A stretch of 45,815 nucleotides of DNA. It comes from Oscillospiraceae bacterium. GTDB taxonomy: Bacteria > Bacillota > Clostridia > Oscillospirales > Oscillospiraceae. This document shows, one piece after another, positions 34,821-43,477 of the stretch. A program made the position numbers and the translations under genes. The notes below the pieces were generated by a model. It was not told the origin of the DNA. It did no database searches and saw only the letters and a program-made list of their open reading frames with translations. Location of the stretch: NCBI GenBank assembly GCA_902775985.1, contig CACYOR010000004.1, positions 1 to 45,815 on the forward strand, in the 5' to 3' direction. The first letter of the stretch is position 1. The number at the start of each line of letters is the position of its first letter.

Positions 34821-34982
34821 CCTTTCCCCGGAGGGAAAGGTGGCTCGTCCCGATCCCACGCGAGAGTCGAGACGGATGAGGTGTCAGCTATCCCACTTGT
34901 AAGACACAGTTCTGATTTCATCCATTTCCACCTCATCTGCCCCGGTTTTACAAACTGAGGCACCTTCTCCGCAAGGAGAAGG
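34821..34982. repeat. Second composite palindromic intergenic repeat
   Basis: The element is bounded by two 8-bp hairpins (34821-34828 with 34833-34840, loop CGGA; 34963-34970 with 34975-34982, loop GCAA). A 9-bp long-range stem (34875-34883 GATGAGGTG with 34929-34937 CACCTCATC) lies between them. The pattern GGAAAGGTGGC...GGATGAGGTG and its mirrored partner resemble a dispersed repeat I recall from gut Clostridia. It fills most of the 379-base gap between ntpD and the AEC gene. The remainder (34983-35096) shows only the AEC ribosome-binding site. Confidence 0.75.
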
Positions 34983-35096
34983 CGTCGCTTGCTGTAGGTT
35001 AACACCGTAAAGTTTCGTGTTGATCATTTTTTTCTTGCGTTTTTGAGAAAAAGGTGTATCGTAATAGCGATTTCTTTCCTCAACAGGAGGCGTTCC

Positions 35097-36038
35097 ATGG
35101 ATCTGACCCTTGCCCTTGCCGAGAAGATCGGCAGCTTTTCTCTTCTGATTCTGCTGGGCTTTCTCGCTGTGCGCTCCGGGCTGATGAGCTATGAGAGCAG
35201 CCGGGCCCTGTCCCGCTTCGGTCTGTATATCCTCACGCCCTGCGCCATGCTGGACGCCTTTCAGTATGAATTTGAGGCTGCCAAGCTGCAGGGCATGGGC
35301 TTGAGCATGCTGGCCTGCCTGATCGCGGCGGCGGTCTTCGCCCTGCTCACCGGGCTGGGGAAGCGGCTGTTTCATCTCAATACCATCGAGCGTCTGTCGC
35401 TGGAGTATCCCAACGCCGGGAATCTGATGATCCCGCTGGTGGCCGGCAGCATGGGCAGCGAGTGGGTCATCTATCTCTGCCCCTGCTTTTTTCTCTTTAA
35501 TCTCTTCATGTTCACCCATGGCCAGTCGGCCATGCAGGGGAAGCGGGGTTTCCATCTGGATATGCTGCTGAAAAACGCAGTGGTGATGGCCATGTTTCTG
35601 GGCCTCCTGTTTTTCCTGCTGGACTGGCAGCTGCCGGGCCTGCTGGGGGAGACGGTGCACTCTCTGGCCGACATGATGGGCCCCACCTTCATGTTCACCG
35701 TGGGCATGATCCTGGGCCATGCCAACCTGCGCCAGGTCTTCGCCCAAAGGCGGGCCTGGGGGATCTGCGCCGGGCGGTTGCTGCTGTATCCGGCGGTGAC
35801 CATGCTGGTGCTGCGCCTCTGCCCACTGCAGGACCTTCATCCCCAGGCGACGCAGATTCTGGCGATCGTCTGCCTGGCCGCCGGCGCACCTGTGGCCGTC
35901 ACAGTGACCCAATTTGCCCAAATGTACCGGGAGGAGGGGGAGGCCATCCAGGCCAGCGCGCTCAACATCCTCTCCACCGTTCTCTGCCTGGCCACGATGC
36001 CCGGCGTCGCCTGGCTGTATCAGCGCCTGTTCTCCTGA
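35097..36038 (+). CDS. AEC family transporter
   Basis: The 313-residue protein has about ten hydrophobic helices in the two-times-five arrangement of the auxin efflux carrier/malate permease family. The half-site motifs are typical (LEYPNAGNLMIPLVAGSMGSEWV in the first half, AAGAPVAVTVTQFAQMY in the second). Family members export or exchange organic acids or amino-acid-like anions; the substrate is not readable here. ATG 35097 follows ACAGGAGGCGTTCC. It appears to be monocistronic, after the repeat element. Confidence 0.9.
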   Translation: MDLTLALAEKIGSFSLLILLGFLAVRSGLMSYESSRALSRFGLYILTPCAMLDAFQYEFEAAKLQGMGLSMLACLIAAAVFALLTGLGKRLFHLNTIERLSLEYPNAGNLMIPLVAGSMGSEWVIYLCPCFFLFNLFMFTHGQSAMQGKRGFHLDMLLKNAVVMAMFLGLLFFLLDWQLPGLLGETVHSLADMMGPTFMFTVGMILGHANLRQVFAQRRAWGICAGRLLLYPAVTMLVLRLCPLQDLHPQATQILAIVCLAAGAPVAVTVTQFAQMYREEGEAIQASALNILSTVLCLATMPGVAWLYQRLFS

Positions 36039-36145
36039 GCCTTTGCAGTCAAAAGGAACCGGTTTCCTGAATCAGATAATATGCAAGAATCACTTGCAAA
36101 ATGAAAAAACTCGCTGAAAGTAAAAGTAAAGGCACCGAGAGCCAA

Positions 36146-36174
36146 TTTAAATGAATAAACGAATCGGGTAGAAT
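36146..36174 (+). promoter_or_regulatory. Predicted promoter of the XRE regulator gene
   Basis: TTTAAA (36146-36151) and TAGAAT (36169-36174) are separated by 17 bases. The -10 region runs into the palindrome GAATATTC (36171-36178), a possible autoregulatory site for the HTH protein encoded next. Confidence 0.4.
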
Positions 36175-36221
36175 ATTCAAATGTACAGGGGTCTGCCTTC
36201 AAAAGGGAAACGGGGTATTTC

Positions 36222-36458
36222 ATGCGAGAGAACTATCGTGAGAGGTTTCGGGTGCTGGGGCTGAAGATCGCCTATTACCGCAAGCTCCGCGGCCTGACTC
36301 AAGAGCAGTTTGCCGAGGCGATCGGGCGCAGCGTCAGCTTTGTCAGTCAGATTGAGGCCAACAACTCTGCTACGGTCAAGGGAATCTCGCTCGATACGCT
36401 CTTCACCATTTCCGAGAAGCTGGACGTCCCGGTGGCCCGCCTGTTTGAGGATCTGTAA
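36222..36458 (+). CDS. XRE-family helix-turn-helix regulator
   Basis: The 78-residue protein is essentially one HTH_3 domain: FRVLGLKIAYYRKLRGLTQEQFAEAIGRSVSFVSQIEANN, with the recognition helix at SVSFVSQIE, and a C-terminal tail (KLDVPVARLFEDL). It is expected to bind DNA as a dimer. The next gene begins two bases after its stop, so it probably regulates or senses through its own membrane partner. Confidence 0.9.
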   Translation: MRENYRERFRVLGLKIAYYRKLRGLTQEQFAEAIGRSVSFVSQIEANNSATVKGISLDTLFTISEKLDVPVARLFEDL

Positions 36459-36459
36459 G

Positions 36460-36993
36460 GTGGCAAAAAAATATACGAAAGACTACCGCGTAACGGACAC
36501 GCTCAATGAACAGGGGCGCCGTGAGCGGAGGGTTGACTATATCGGAAAGACCTATGTCTGGCATGAGGGGGATGCAGCCCGTAAAGCGCTGCGCTTCGCG
36601 AACGGGATCTGTGCGGTGGGCTGGGCGGCCTGGCTTCTCCCGCTGCTTCCGCGTTCGGAGGCGACACAGACTTGGTATGTGCTGCCTTTTTTCCTGTTTA
36701 TCGCGCTGCCGCTTGGATTGGTGAGCGGGACTCTGCTGCGGCTGCGGCGCAGCGGGGAAGTCCTGACGCATCGAGAAGCAGACCAGGCGTCGAACCGGAT
36801 TCCGGGCTGCGGACTGTTTATGACGCTGCTTCCGATGCTGTCACTAGGCGGAGAAACGATATTGTACATTCAACAGAGAAAACTCCCAGGCAGAGCGGAT
36901 GTACTCTTTGCCCTCGGAGCACTGCTGCTCCTTGTCTGCGGCCTGCTTCTGCGCCGTATGGCGCCGCATTTTCGGACGGAGATCCGGGAATAA
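36460..36993 (+). CDS. Hypothetical four-helix membrane protein paired with an XRE regulator
   Basis: The 177-residue protein is not recognised. A charged N-terminal 45 residues (KKYTKDYRVTDTLNEQGRRE) precede four hydrophobic helices (about 48-66, 72-92, 114-132 and 143-161), with a short basic tail. GTG 36460 is the likely start because GAGG lies nine bases upstream inside the regulator gene and the regulator's stop is two bases before. XRE regulator plus small membrane protein pairs are common in Firmicutes, but the function here is unknown. Confidence 0.75.
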   Translation: MAKKYTKDYRVTDTLNEQGRRERRVDYIGKTYVWHEGDAARKALRFANGICAVGWAAWLLPLLPRSEATQTWYVLPFFLFIALPLGLVSGTLLRLRRSGEVLTHREADQASNRIPGCGLFMTLLPMLSLGGETILYIQQRKLPGRADVLFALGALLLLVCGLLLRRMAPHFRTEIRE

Positions 36994-37020
36994 TAACGCT
37001 TATTATGCACCTTGAGGTGC
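36991..37020 (+). promoter_or_regulatory. Paired hairpins in the oppA leader
   Basis: TAATAA-CGC-TTATTA (36991-37005) and GCACCT-TG-AGGTGC (37007-37020) lie in the 55-base gap before oppA, 28 bases upstream of the ATG. No clear promoter fits in the gap, so oppA transcription may begin inside the previous gene and this pair may process or stabilise the mRNA. Confidence 0.4.
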
Positions 37021-37048
37021 TTAATAAAATACGTATTGGAGGAAACAA

Positions 37049-39466
37049 ATGAAAAACGCAAAGAAACTGCTTGCTCTTCTCATGGCTGTTCTGATGTGCG
37101 TTGGCGTGTTCGCCGCTTGCGGTCAGCAGGCTGCCCCCGCCGCCACGGAAGCTCCCGCTGCCGAAGAGCCCGCCGAGGAGCCCGCTGAGGCCCCCGCCGA
37201 AGAGGCTGCCGAGGAGCCCGCTGAAGAGGCTGCCGAAGAGCCTGCCGAGGAGGCTGCTGAGGAGGCTGCTGAGGAAGAGGCTGCTGAAGAAGCTCCCGCT
37301 GCTTCCAACGCCGAGACCCCGCTGGTTGTCGGCTATTCTCCCTTCAACAGCAAGTTCTCTCCCTTCTTCTCTGAGACTGCCTATGACCAGGACGCCTATG
37401 CCATGACCCAGCTCGGCCTTCTGCCCAGCGACCGTACCGGCGCCATTGTCCTGAAGGGTATCGAGGGCGAGACCATTGAGTACAACGGCACTCCCTACAC
37501 CTATTACGGCCCCGCCGATCTGACCATCACCGAGAACGAGGATGGCACCGTCTATTATGACTTCCAGCTCCGTGACGATCTGGTCTTCTCTGACGGTGAG
37601 CCTCTGACGGTCGATGACATCATTTTCTCCATGTATGTTCTCTGCGACCCCACCTATGATGGCAACAGCACCTTGTTTGCTCAGCCCATCGAGGGTATGG
37701 AAGCCTATCGCAGCGGCATGGATACCCTGCTGAATCTGATCTTCAATGCTGGTAAGGACAACGAGGACTTTACCTTCTGGACTGAAGAGCAGCAGACCGC
37801 TTTCTGGGATAAGTATGACTCCGCCACCACCGCTCTGGCCGAAGAGATCGTGAATTACTGTGTCACCGCCGGCTACAACGAGGAAGGCGATATTGCCGGT
37901 GCTGCCGCCAACTGGGGCTTCGGCATTGAGGACAATACCATCGAGGCCTTTGCCGCGGCTCTGTCCGAGGCCTATGGCGCCGATGTCAACAACATGATTT
38001 CCACCGAGAATGCCGGTTCCAGCACCGAGGACCTGTTCCCCGGCCTGGAGGAGTATTCCACCGTTGGCGTTGAGACCGGCGAGTCTGCTCCCAACATCAC
38101 CGGTATCCAGAAGATCGACGACTACAACATGCGCGTTGTTCTGACTCAGGTCGATGCCACCGCCATCTACCAGCTCGGCATCTCCATTGCCCCCCTGCAC
38201 TACTATGGCGACAAGGCCCTGTTCGACTATGACAACAACAGCTTCGGCTTCCCCAAGGGCGATCTGAGCTCCGTCCGTGCCAAGACCACCCAGCCTATGG
38301 GCGCCGGCCCCTATAAGTTTATCAAGTTTGAGAACGGCGTTATCAACTACGAGGCCAACGACCTGTACTTCCAGGGCGCTCCCAAGACCAAGTATGTGAA
38401 CTTCCTGCAGTGCACCACCGATGATGACAAGCTCAATGGCGTTGTCACCGGCACCATTGATATCACCGATCCTTCCTTCTCCAACGACACCATCGCGGCG
38501 ATCGAGGCTGCCAACGGCGGTGAACTGGACGGCGCTGTCGTCACCACCGACACCGTGGACAACCTGGGCTACGGCTATATCGGCATGAACGCCAACGTCA
38601 CCAACGTGGGCGGCGAGCCTGCTTCCGACGCCTCCAAGGCGCTGCGTAAAGCTTTCGCTACCGTCTTCTCCGTGTATCGTGACGTCGCTATCGACTCCTA
38701 CTACGGCGATCGCGCTTCCGTGATCAACTACCCGATTTCCAACACCTCCTGGGCTGCTCCCCGTCCTGCTGACGACGGCTATGCGGTGGCCTTCTCCGTG
38801 GATGTGGACGGCAATCCCATCTACACCTCCGATATGACCGCCGAGCAGAAGTATGAGGCCGCTCTGCAGGCCGCTCTGGGCTTCTTCGAGGCTGCCGGCT
38901 ACACCGTCGAGGACGGCAAGCTGACCGAGGCTCCCGAGGGCGCTTCCCTGGAGTACACCTTCTGGATTCCCGCTGACGGCACCGGCGACCACCCCGCCTT
39001 CATGATCGTCAACGAGGCCAAGAACGCGCTGGCCACCATCGGCATGAACCTGATCATCAAGGATCTGACCAACTCCTCCGAGCTGTGGGATGCTCTGGAT
39101 GCACAGCAGGTGGCCATGTGGGCCGCTGCCTGGGGCGCCACCGTTGATCCCGATATGTATCAGATCTACTTCTCTGGTGATGACACTCACGTCGCCGGCG
39201 GCTCCAACTATGAGTACGCCATCGACGATCCTGAGCTGAACCAGCTGATCCTGGATGCCCGCGCTTCCACCGATCAGGCTTACCGCAAGGCCATGTACAA
39301 GGCTTGCCTGGATATCATCATCGACTGGGCTGTCGAGGTTCCCACCTATCAGCGCCAGAACGCCATCATCTTCAGCACCGAGCGCGTCAATATGGACACC
39401 GTGACCCCGGACATCACCACCTTCTATGGCTGGATGAGCGAGGTCCAGAATGTCGTCCTGAACTGA
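37049..39466 (+). CDS. oppA: Oligopeptide ABC transporter substrate-binding lipoprotein
   Basis: The 805-residue protein has a lipoprotein signal peptide ending in FAAC (lipid-modified C24), then a linker of about 58 residues (28-85) made almost only of Ala, Glu and Pro. The SBP_bac_5 domain follows, with PLVVGYSPFNSKFSPFF at its start and LRDDLVFSDGEPLTVDDIIFS as the family signature. It is longer than usual OppA/DppA proteins (about 540-600 residues), partly because of an extra segment at about 220-350. It captures peptides outside the cell for OppBCDF. Opp and Dpp roles cannot be separated from sequence. TTGGAGGAAAC precedes the ATG. Confidence 0.95.
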   Translation: MKNAKKLLALLMAVLMCVGVFAACGQQAAPAATEAPAAEEPAEEPAEAPAEEAAEEPAEEAAEEPAEEAAEEAAEEEAAEEAPAASNAETPLVVGYSPFNSKFSPFFSETAYDQDAYAMTQLGLLPSDRTGAIVLKGIEGETIEYNGTPYTYYGPADLTITENEDGTVYYDFQLRDDLVFSDGEPLTVDDIIFSMYVLCDPTYDGNSTLFAQPIEGMEAYRSGMDTLLNLIFNAGKDNEDFTFWTEEQQTAFWDKYDSATTALAEEIVNYCVTAGYNEEGDIAGAAANWGFGIEDNTIEAFAAALSEAYGADVNNMISTENAGSSTEDLFPGLEEYSTVGVETGESAPNITGIQKIDDYNMRVVLTQVDATAIYQLGISIAPLHYYGDKALFDYDNNSFGFPKGDLSSVRAKTTQPMGAGPYKFIKFENGVINYEANDLYFQGAPKTKYVNFLQCTTDDDKLNGVVTGTIDITDPSFSNDTIAAIEAANGGELDGAVVTTDTVDNLGYGYIGMNANVTNVGGEPASDASKALRKAFATVFSVYRDVAIDSYYGDRASVINYPISNTSWAAPRPADDGYAVAFSVDVDGNPIYTSDMTAEQKYEAALQAALGFFEAAGYTVEDGKLTEAPEGASLEYTFWIPADGTGDHPAFMIVNEAKNALATIGMNLIIKDLTNSSELWDALDAQQVAMWAAAWGATVDPDMYQIYFSGDDTHVAGGSNYEYAIDDPELNQLILDARASTDQAYRKAMYKACLDIIIDWAVEVPTYQRQNAIIFSTERVNMDTVTPDITTFYGWMSEVQNVVLN

Positions 39467-39501
39467 TTGCCTGAATCGGATCAAACAATCGCACGAACTC
39501 A

Positions 39502-39582
39502 TGCCCCGGGGCCTCCCGGCCCCGGGGCAATTCCTGACTGCCGTATAGCAAAGAGCAGCGAAAACTGGTTTTTGCTATGCGG
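39502..39582 (+). promoter_or_regulatory. Hairpins between oppA and oppB
   Basis: A perfect 12-bp GC stem (39502-39513 with 39518-39529) and a 12-bp stem with one G-T pair (39541-39552 with 39571-39582) lie in the 179-base gap. Neither has a good T tract. Such hairpins usually keep the binding-protein mRNA in excess over the permease genes. Confidence 0.6.
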
Positions 39583-39645
39583 CCGTATGGATTTTAGAAG
39601 TCGACCATTTTTTACCATATATTCGCAGGAACGGAGGTTTTTGTC

Positions 39646-40632
39646 TTGCACAAATATATCCTGAAGCGACTCATATACGCTGTCATCATCTTCTTCTTCG
39701 TGATGCTCATCATCTATGCGCTGATGCGCTGCCTGCCCACCTCGTACATCGAAACGGTGGCGCGCGCCAAATCGCAGCAGCCCGGGTCCAAGAGTTATGA
39801 GGAGTGGATGGCACAGCTGTCCGCCATGTACAACATGGATAAGGGCATCCTTCCCGGCTACATCGGCTGGCTGGGGGACTTCTTCCGCGGCAACTTCGGT
39901 GACAGCTGGTTCTACACGGTTCCTGTTATTCAGAGATTTCATGAGACGATCTGGCTCAGCTTCTGGATGGGCCTCATCACCATGTTCTTTGAGCTGATTA
40001 TCGCGATCCCTCTGGGTATTGTGGCGGCCACCCGGCAGTACAGCCGCGCTGACTATGTGATTTCCATTGTAGCGCTGGCCGGCATCTCCCTGCCCACCTT
40101 CTTCTTTGCCTCCCTGCTGAAGCTGGTGTTCAGTGTGAAGCTGGGCTGGTTTGACCTCTTCGGTCTGGTGGGCCGCAATTATGAGCAATTGACAGCCTGG
40201 GGCAAGTTCATGGATAAGGCGGATCATCTGGTCCTTCCGATCGTAACGCTGGTGGTTATCAGCGTCGGCTCCCTTATGCGTTACACCCGTACCAACATGC
40301 TCGAGGTGCTTAACGCCGATTACATCCGTACGGCCCGCGCCAAAGGCCTCAATGAGCGCAAGGTGATCTACCACCATGCTTTCCGCAATACGCTGATTCC
40401 CCTGGTCACCATTGTGGGCGGCAGCCTGCCCGGCCTGTTCTCCGGCGCTCTCATCACGGAGACTCTGTATTCCATCCCCGGTATTGGTTACGCCTCCTAT
40501 CACGCCATGGTTTCGGGCGATATCCCGTTTTCCATGTTCTATCTGGCCTTCCTGGCGATTCTGACTCTGCTCGGAAACCTGATTTCCGATATCCTGTATG
40601 CGGTGGTTGATCCCCGCGTCCGCATTGCATAA
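39646..40632 (+). CDS. oppB: Oligopeptide ABC transporter permease OppB
   Basis: The 328-residue inner permease has six transmembrane helices and the EAA loop that contacts the ATPase (YIRTARAKGLNERKVIYHHAFRNTLIPLVT). The start is TTG 39646 (HKYILKRLIYAVI), supported by CGGAGG nine bases upstream; the next in-frame ATG is well inside the first helix. It pairs with OppC to form the peptide channel. Confidence 0.95.
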   Translation: MHKYILKRLIYAVIIFFFVMLIIYALMRCLPTSYIETVARAKSQQPGSKSYEEWMAQLSAMYNMDKGILPGYIGWLGDFFRGNFGDSWFYTVPVIQRFHETIWLSFWMGLITMFFELIIAIPLGIVAATRQYSRADYVISIVALAGISLPTFFFASLLKLVFSVKLGWFDLFGLVGRNYEQLTAWGKFMDKADHLVLPIVTLVVISVGSLMRYTRTNMLEVLNADYIRTARAKGLNERKVIYHHAFRNTLIPLVTIVGGSLPGLFSGALITETLYSIPGIGYASYHAMVSGDIPFSMFYLAFLAILTLLGNLISDILYAVVDPRVRIA

Positions 40633-40650
40633 GAGAGGAGGTCTAAGGAT

Positions 40651-42315
40651 ATGAGTGATTCTATGAAAAACGTCAAGCCCAACGACCGGCCTCCTATGCG
40701 GATGCAGAATGTGCCCGGTACGGTGAGCCGCCGCCACGCGGAGAAAATCACCAAGGAATCCGTCAAAAACAGCTCCGCCTCCTCCACCCCCCAGGGTGAC
40801 GGGGAGCAGCAGTATTCCCTGAATGATGATCGCCGCGTCAAAGTGCTGTCTCCCGGCGCCATGGTCGCCAAGCGTTTTTTCCGCAACCGCATCGCCGTGG
40901 CTGGACTTGTTATTCTGGCCTTCATGTTCCTTTTCTCCTTCCTGGGCGGCATTCTCACCCCCTATAAGGAGGATCAGCAGTTTTACCGCACTGATTATCA
41001 GAACAAGGAATACGCCGGCGTGGTCAGAAATGTGGATTTCCGCTTTGCCTCGGCCGAGGGACAAAAGCTGGACACTGTGATCCAGGCTCAGGTCGTACTT
41101 GCCACGCAGAAGGGCAGTGACAGCTTCAGTTATCGCGGAACGGAATATCAGCTTATCCAGGAGGGCGAGGATTTCTACCGTGTCGCAACGGCCGACGGGA
41201 CAACTCTCGGCATTGCGTATAAGGATGTGGTCTCCTCCAGCGTGGAGGGACAGACGCTGCCCTATGAGGTGCAGTACGGCATCCTGAAGGCCTATACCAA
41301 CGGCGAAGACAGCTTTGAGGTGGGCGGCAAGAGCTACACCATTGACGAGGACGGCGGCATTTTTGCCGACGGTGCGGAGCTGGCTTTCATCAGCCGCTAT
41401 GTGGTGCAGCCCATCCTGCCGGACATCTTCCTTTCCCGCGCCTTTAAGGAGGAGCTGGTCGCCACCCTCGAGGACGGCGGCGAGGAGTTCATGTTCACCG
41501 ACCCCAACGGCGAGGCCCATGAGTATACGATCCGCTATCGGGCCGATGTGAAAAACTGGAGCGTACTCCAGGAGACCGCGACCCGCGTTTATGATACCTA
41601 CGCTTCCCCGAGCCGTACCCACTGGCTGGGCACAGACCGCAACGGCATGGACATGCTGACCCGCCTGATGTATGGCGGCCGCGTCTCTTTGGTCATTGGT
41701 TTTATCGTGGAGATCATCTCCACGGTTCTCGGCATCATCATGGGGGGTCTGGCCGGCTATTTCGGCAAATGGGTTGACAACCTGATCATGCGTATCGTCG
41801 ATATCTTCTACTGCATCCCGTCTATGCCTATCATCATCATTCTCGGCGCGGCCATGGATGCCATGAGCGTCGATCCCCAGATTCGAATGATCTATCTGAT
41901 GCTGATTCTTGGGTTCCTGGGCTGGCCCGGAATGGCCCGCCTGATCCGCGGCCAGATCCTCTCCCTGCGAGAGCAGGAGTTCATGACCGCCACCGAGGCT
42001 TGCGGTATCTCCGTATCCCGTCGGATCTTTAAGCACCTGATCCCTAACGTCATTCCTCAGATCATCGTCTCTGTCTCCATGGGCATCGGCGGCACCATCA
42101 TCACGGAGTCCACCCTGTCCTTCCTGGGCCTGGGCGTCAAGTTCCCCTTTGCGTCCTGGGGCAATATCATCAACGATGTCAACAATACCTTCGTGTTGAC
42201 TACCTACTGGTTCATCTGGATCCCTGCCGGCACGCTGCTGCTGCTGACCGTTCTTGCGTTCAACCTGGTCGGCGACGGCCTGCGGGATGCCTTTGACCCG
42301 AAGATGAAGCGTTAA
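40651..42315 (+). CDS. oppC: Oligopeptide ABC transporter permease OppC with a large extracytoplasmic insert
   Basis: The 554-residue protein is about 250 residues longer than ordinary OppC. A cytoplasmic N terminus (1-78) precedes helix one (about 80-102). A hydrophilic insert of about 215 residues follows (105-318), and then the normal OppC core from HWLGTDRNGMDMLTRLMYGG (324-343), with a canonical EAA loop (EFMTATEACGISVSRRIFKHLIPN). Within the insert similar segments recur: DSFSYRGTEYQLI, DSFEVGGKSYTID and EEFMFTDPNGEAHEYTI. The insert should face outward, towards OppA. ATG 40651 follows AGAGGAGGTCTAAGGAT. Confidence 0.93.
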   Translation: MSDSMKNVKPNDRPPMRMQNVPGTVSRRHAEKITKESVKNSSASSTPQGDGEQQYSLNDDRRVKVLSPGAMVAKRFFRNRIAVAGLVILAFMFLFSFLGGILTPYKEDQQFYRTDYQNKEYAGVVRNVDFRFASAEGQKLDTVIQAQVVLATQKGSDSFSYRGTEYQLIQEGEDFYRVATADGTTLGIAYKDVVSSSVEGQTLPYEVQYGILKAYTNGEDSFEVGGKSYTIDEDGGIFADGAELAFISRYVVQPILPDIFLSRAFKEELVATLEDGGEEFMFTDPNGEAHEYTIRYRADVKNWSVLQETATRVYDTYASPSRTHWLGTDRNGMDMLTRLMYGGRVSLVIGFIVEIISTVLGIIMGGLAGYFGKWVDNLIMRIVDIFYCIPSMPIIIILGAAMDAMSVDPQIRMIYLMLILGFLGWPGMARLIRGQILSLREQEFMTATEACGISVSRRIFKHLIPNVIPQIIVSVSMGIGGTIITESTLSFLGLGVKFPFASWGNIINDVNNTFVLTTYWFIWIPAGTLLLLTVLAFNLVGDGLRDAFDPKMKR

Positions 42316-42328
42316 GGAGGGCGAGATC

Positions 42329-43477
42329 ATGGCTAAAAAGAAAGCAGAAGGCTACCTCTCCGCCAGAGAATCCCGCCGGATCTCACGGGAGAACCGGAAG
42401 ATCACCAACGGATACGAGAAAAAGCGCAAACGCAAAAACGTGCCCGAATCGGAGTATTTGGTGCAGATGCACGACAGTAATAACTCCGTAGAATTTGATA
42501 ACCTGCATACCTATTTCTTCACCGACGCCGGAACCGTCAAGGCCGTGGACGGCGTGAGCTTCGAGGTCCCCATTGGCAAGACCGTTGGTGTGGTGGGGGA
42601 GTCGGGCTGCGGCAAATCCGTCACCAGTCTTTCGCTGATGCAGCTTCTTCAGCGCCCCCAGGGCCAGGTCGTGGAGGGCGAGATTCGCCTGAATCTGGGC
42701 AATAAAGCCTATGACGTGACCAAGGCGCCGGACGAAGTGCTGCAGAAGCTTCGCGGCAACTATGTCTCTATGATTTTCCAGGAGCCCATGACGGCCCTGA
42801 ACCCGGTCTTCCGTATCGGCGATCAAATCAACGAGGTCATCGCTCTGCACGACGGCGAAGGAAAGAGCGAAGAGGACATTAAGAAGCGCACCATCGAACT
42901 GCTGAAGATGGTCGGCATTGCCAACTCCGAGGGCGTCTACCAGATGTTTCCTCATGAGCTCTCCGGCGGCATGCGTCAGCGTGTGGTCATCGCCATGGCG
43001 CTGGCCTGCAACCCCAAAGTCATCATAGCGGACGAGCCCACCACGGCGCTGGACGTCACCATTCAGGCCCAGATCCTGGACCTGCTGCGCCAGCTGAAAG
43101 ACCGCATCAATTCTTCCATCATGTTCATCACCCATGACTTGGGCGTGATCGCCGAGATGGCCGATTATGTTGTGGTTATGTATGCGGGGCGTGTGGTGGA
43201 AAAAGGAACGGCAGAGGAGATCTTCTATCATCCTGCCCATCCCTATACCATCGGGTTGATGGCCTCCAAGCCGGTTGTCGGCAAAAAGATCGACAAGCTG
43301 TACTCCATCCCCGGCAAAGTGCCGAACCCGATCAATATGCCCAACTACTGCTACTTCAAAGATCGCTGCGAGATGTGTGTAGAAGGCTGTGAAGGCGGCT
43401 ATCCGGAGATGATCAGCCTCAGCGAGACCCACAAGGTCAGCTGCTACCGCTACTACGATAAAAAGGAGGGTGAATGA
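42329..43477 (+). CDS. oppD: Oligopeptide ABC transporter ATPase OppD
   Basis: The 382-residue ATPase has Walker A GESGCGKS (90-97), signature LSGGMRQR, Walker [13 protein letters not shown] and the H-loop ITHD. The C-terminal oligopeptide-transporter domain has a cysteine cluster ([18 protein letters not shown]) like that reported to hold an iron-sulfur cluster in DppD-type subunits. A basic N-terminal extension of about 45 residues precedes the nucleotide-binding domain. AGGAGGGCGAGATC precedes the ATG. Confidence 0.96.
   Translation: MAKKKAEGYLSARESRRISRENRKITNGYEKKRKRKNVPESEYLVQMHDSNNSVEFDNLHTYFFTDAGTVKAVDGVSFEVPIGKTVGVVGESGCGKSVTSLSLMQLLQRPQGQVVEGEIRLNLGNKAYDVTKAPDEVLQKLRGNYVSMIFQEPMTALNPVFRIGDQINEVIALHDGEGKSEEDIKKRTIELLKMVGIANSEGVYQMFPHELSGGMRQRVVIAMALACNPKVIIADEPTTALDVTIQAQILDLLRQLKDRINSSIMFITHDLGVIAEMADYVVVMYAGRVVEKGTAEEIFYHPAHPYTIGLMASKPVVGKKIDKLYSIPGKVPNPINMPNYCYFKDRCEMCVEGCEGGYPEMISLSETHKVSCYRYYDKKEGE

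Noticed and set aside
36818..39502. 894-codon open frame on the minus strand across oppA
   Set aside because: It is the reverse frame of a strongly biased, highly expressed gene; the product is low-complexity (Gly/Val/His/Asp-rich), has no domain, and oppA has clear signal-peptide and family motifs.
39499..42330. 943-codon open frame on the minus strand across oppB-oppC
   Set aside because: Shadow of codon bias over two recognised permease genes; His/Gln/Asp-rich product without motifs or ribosome-binding site.
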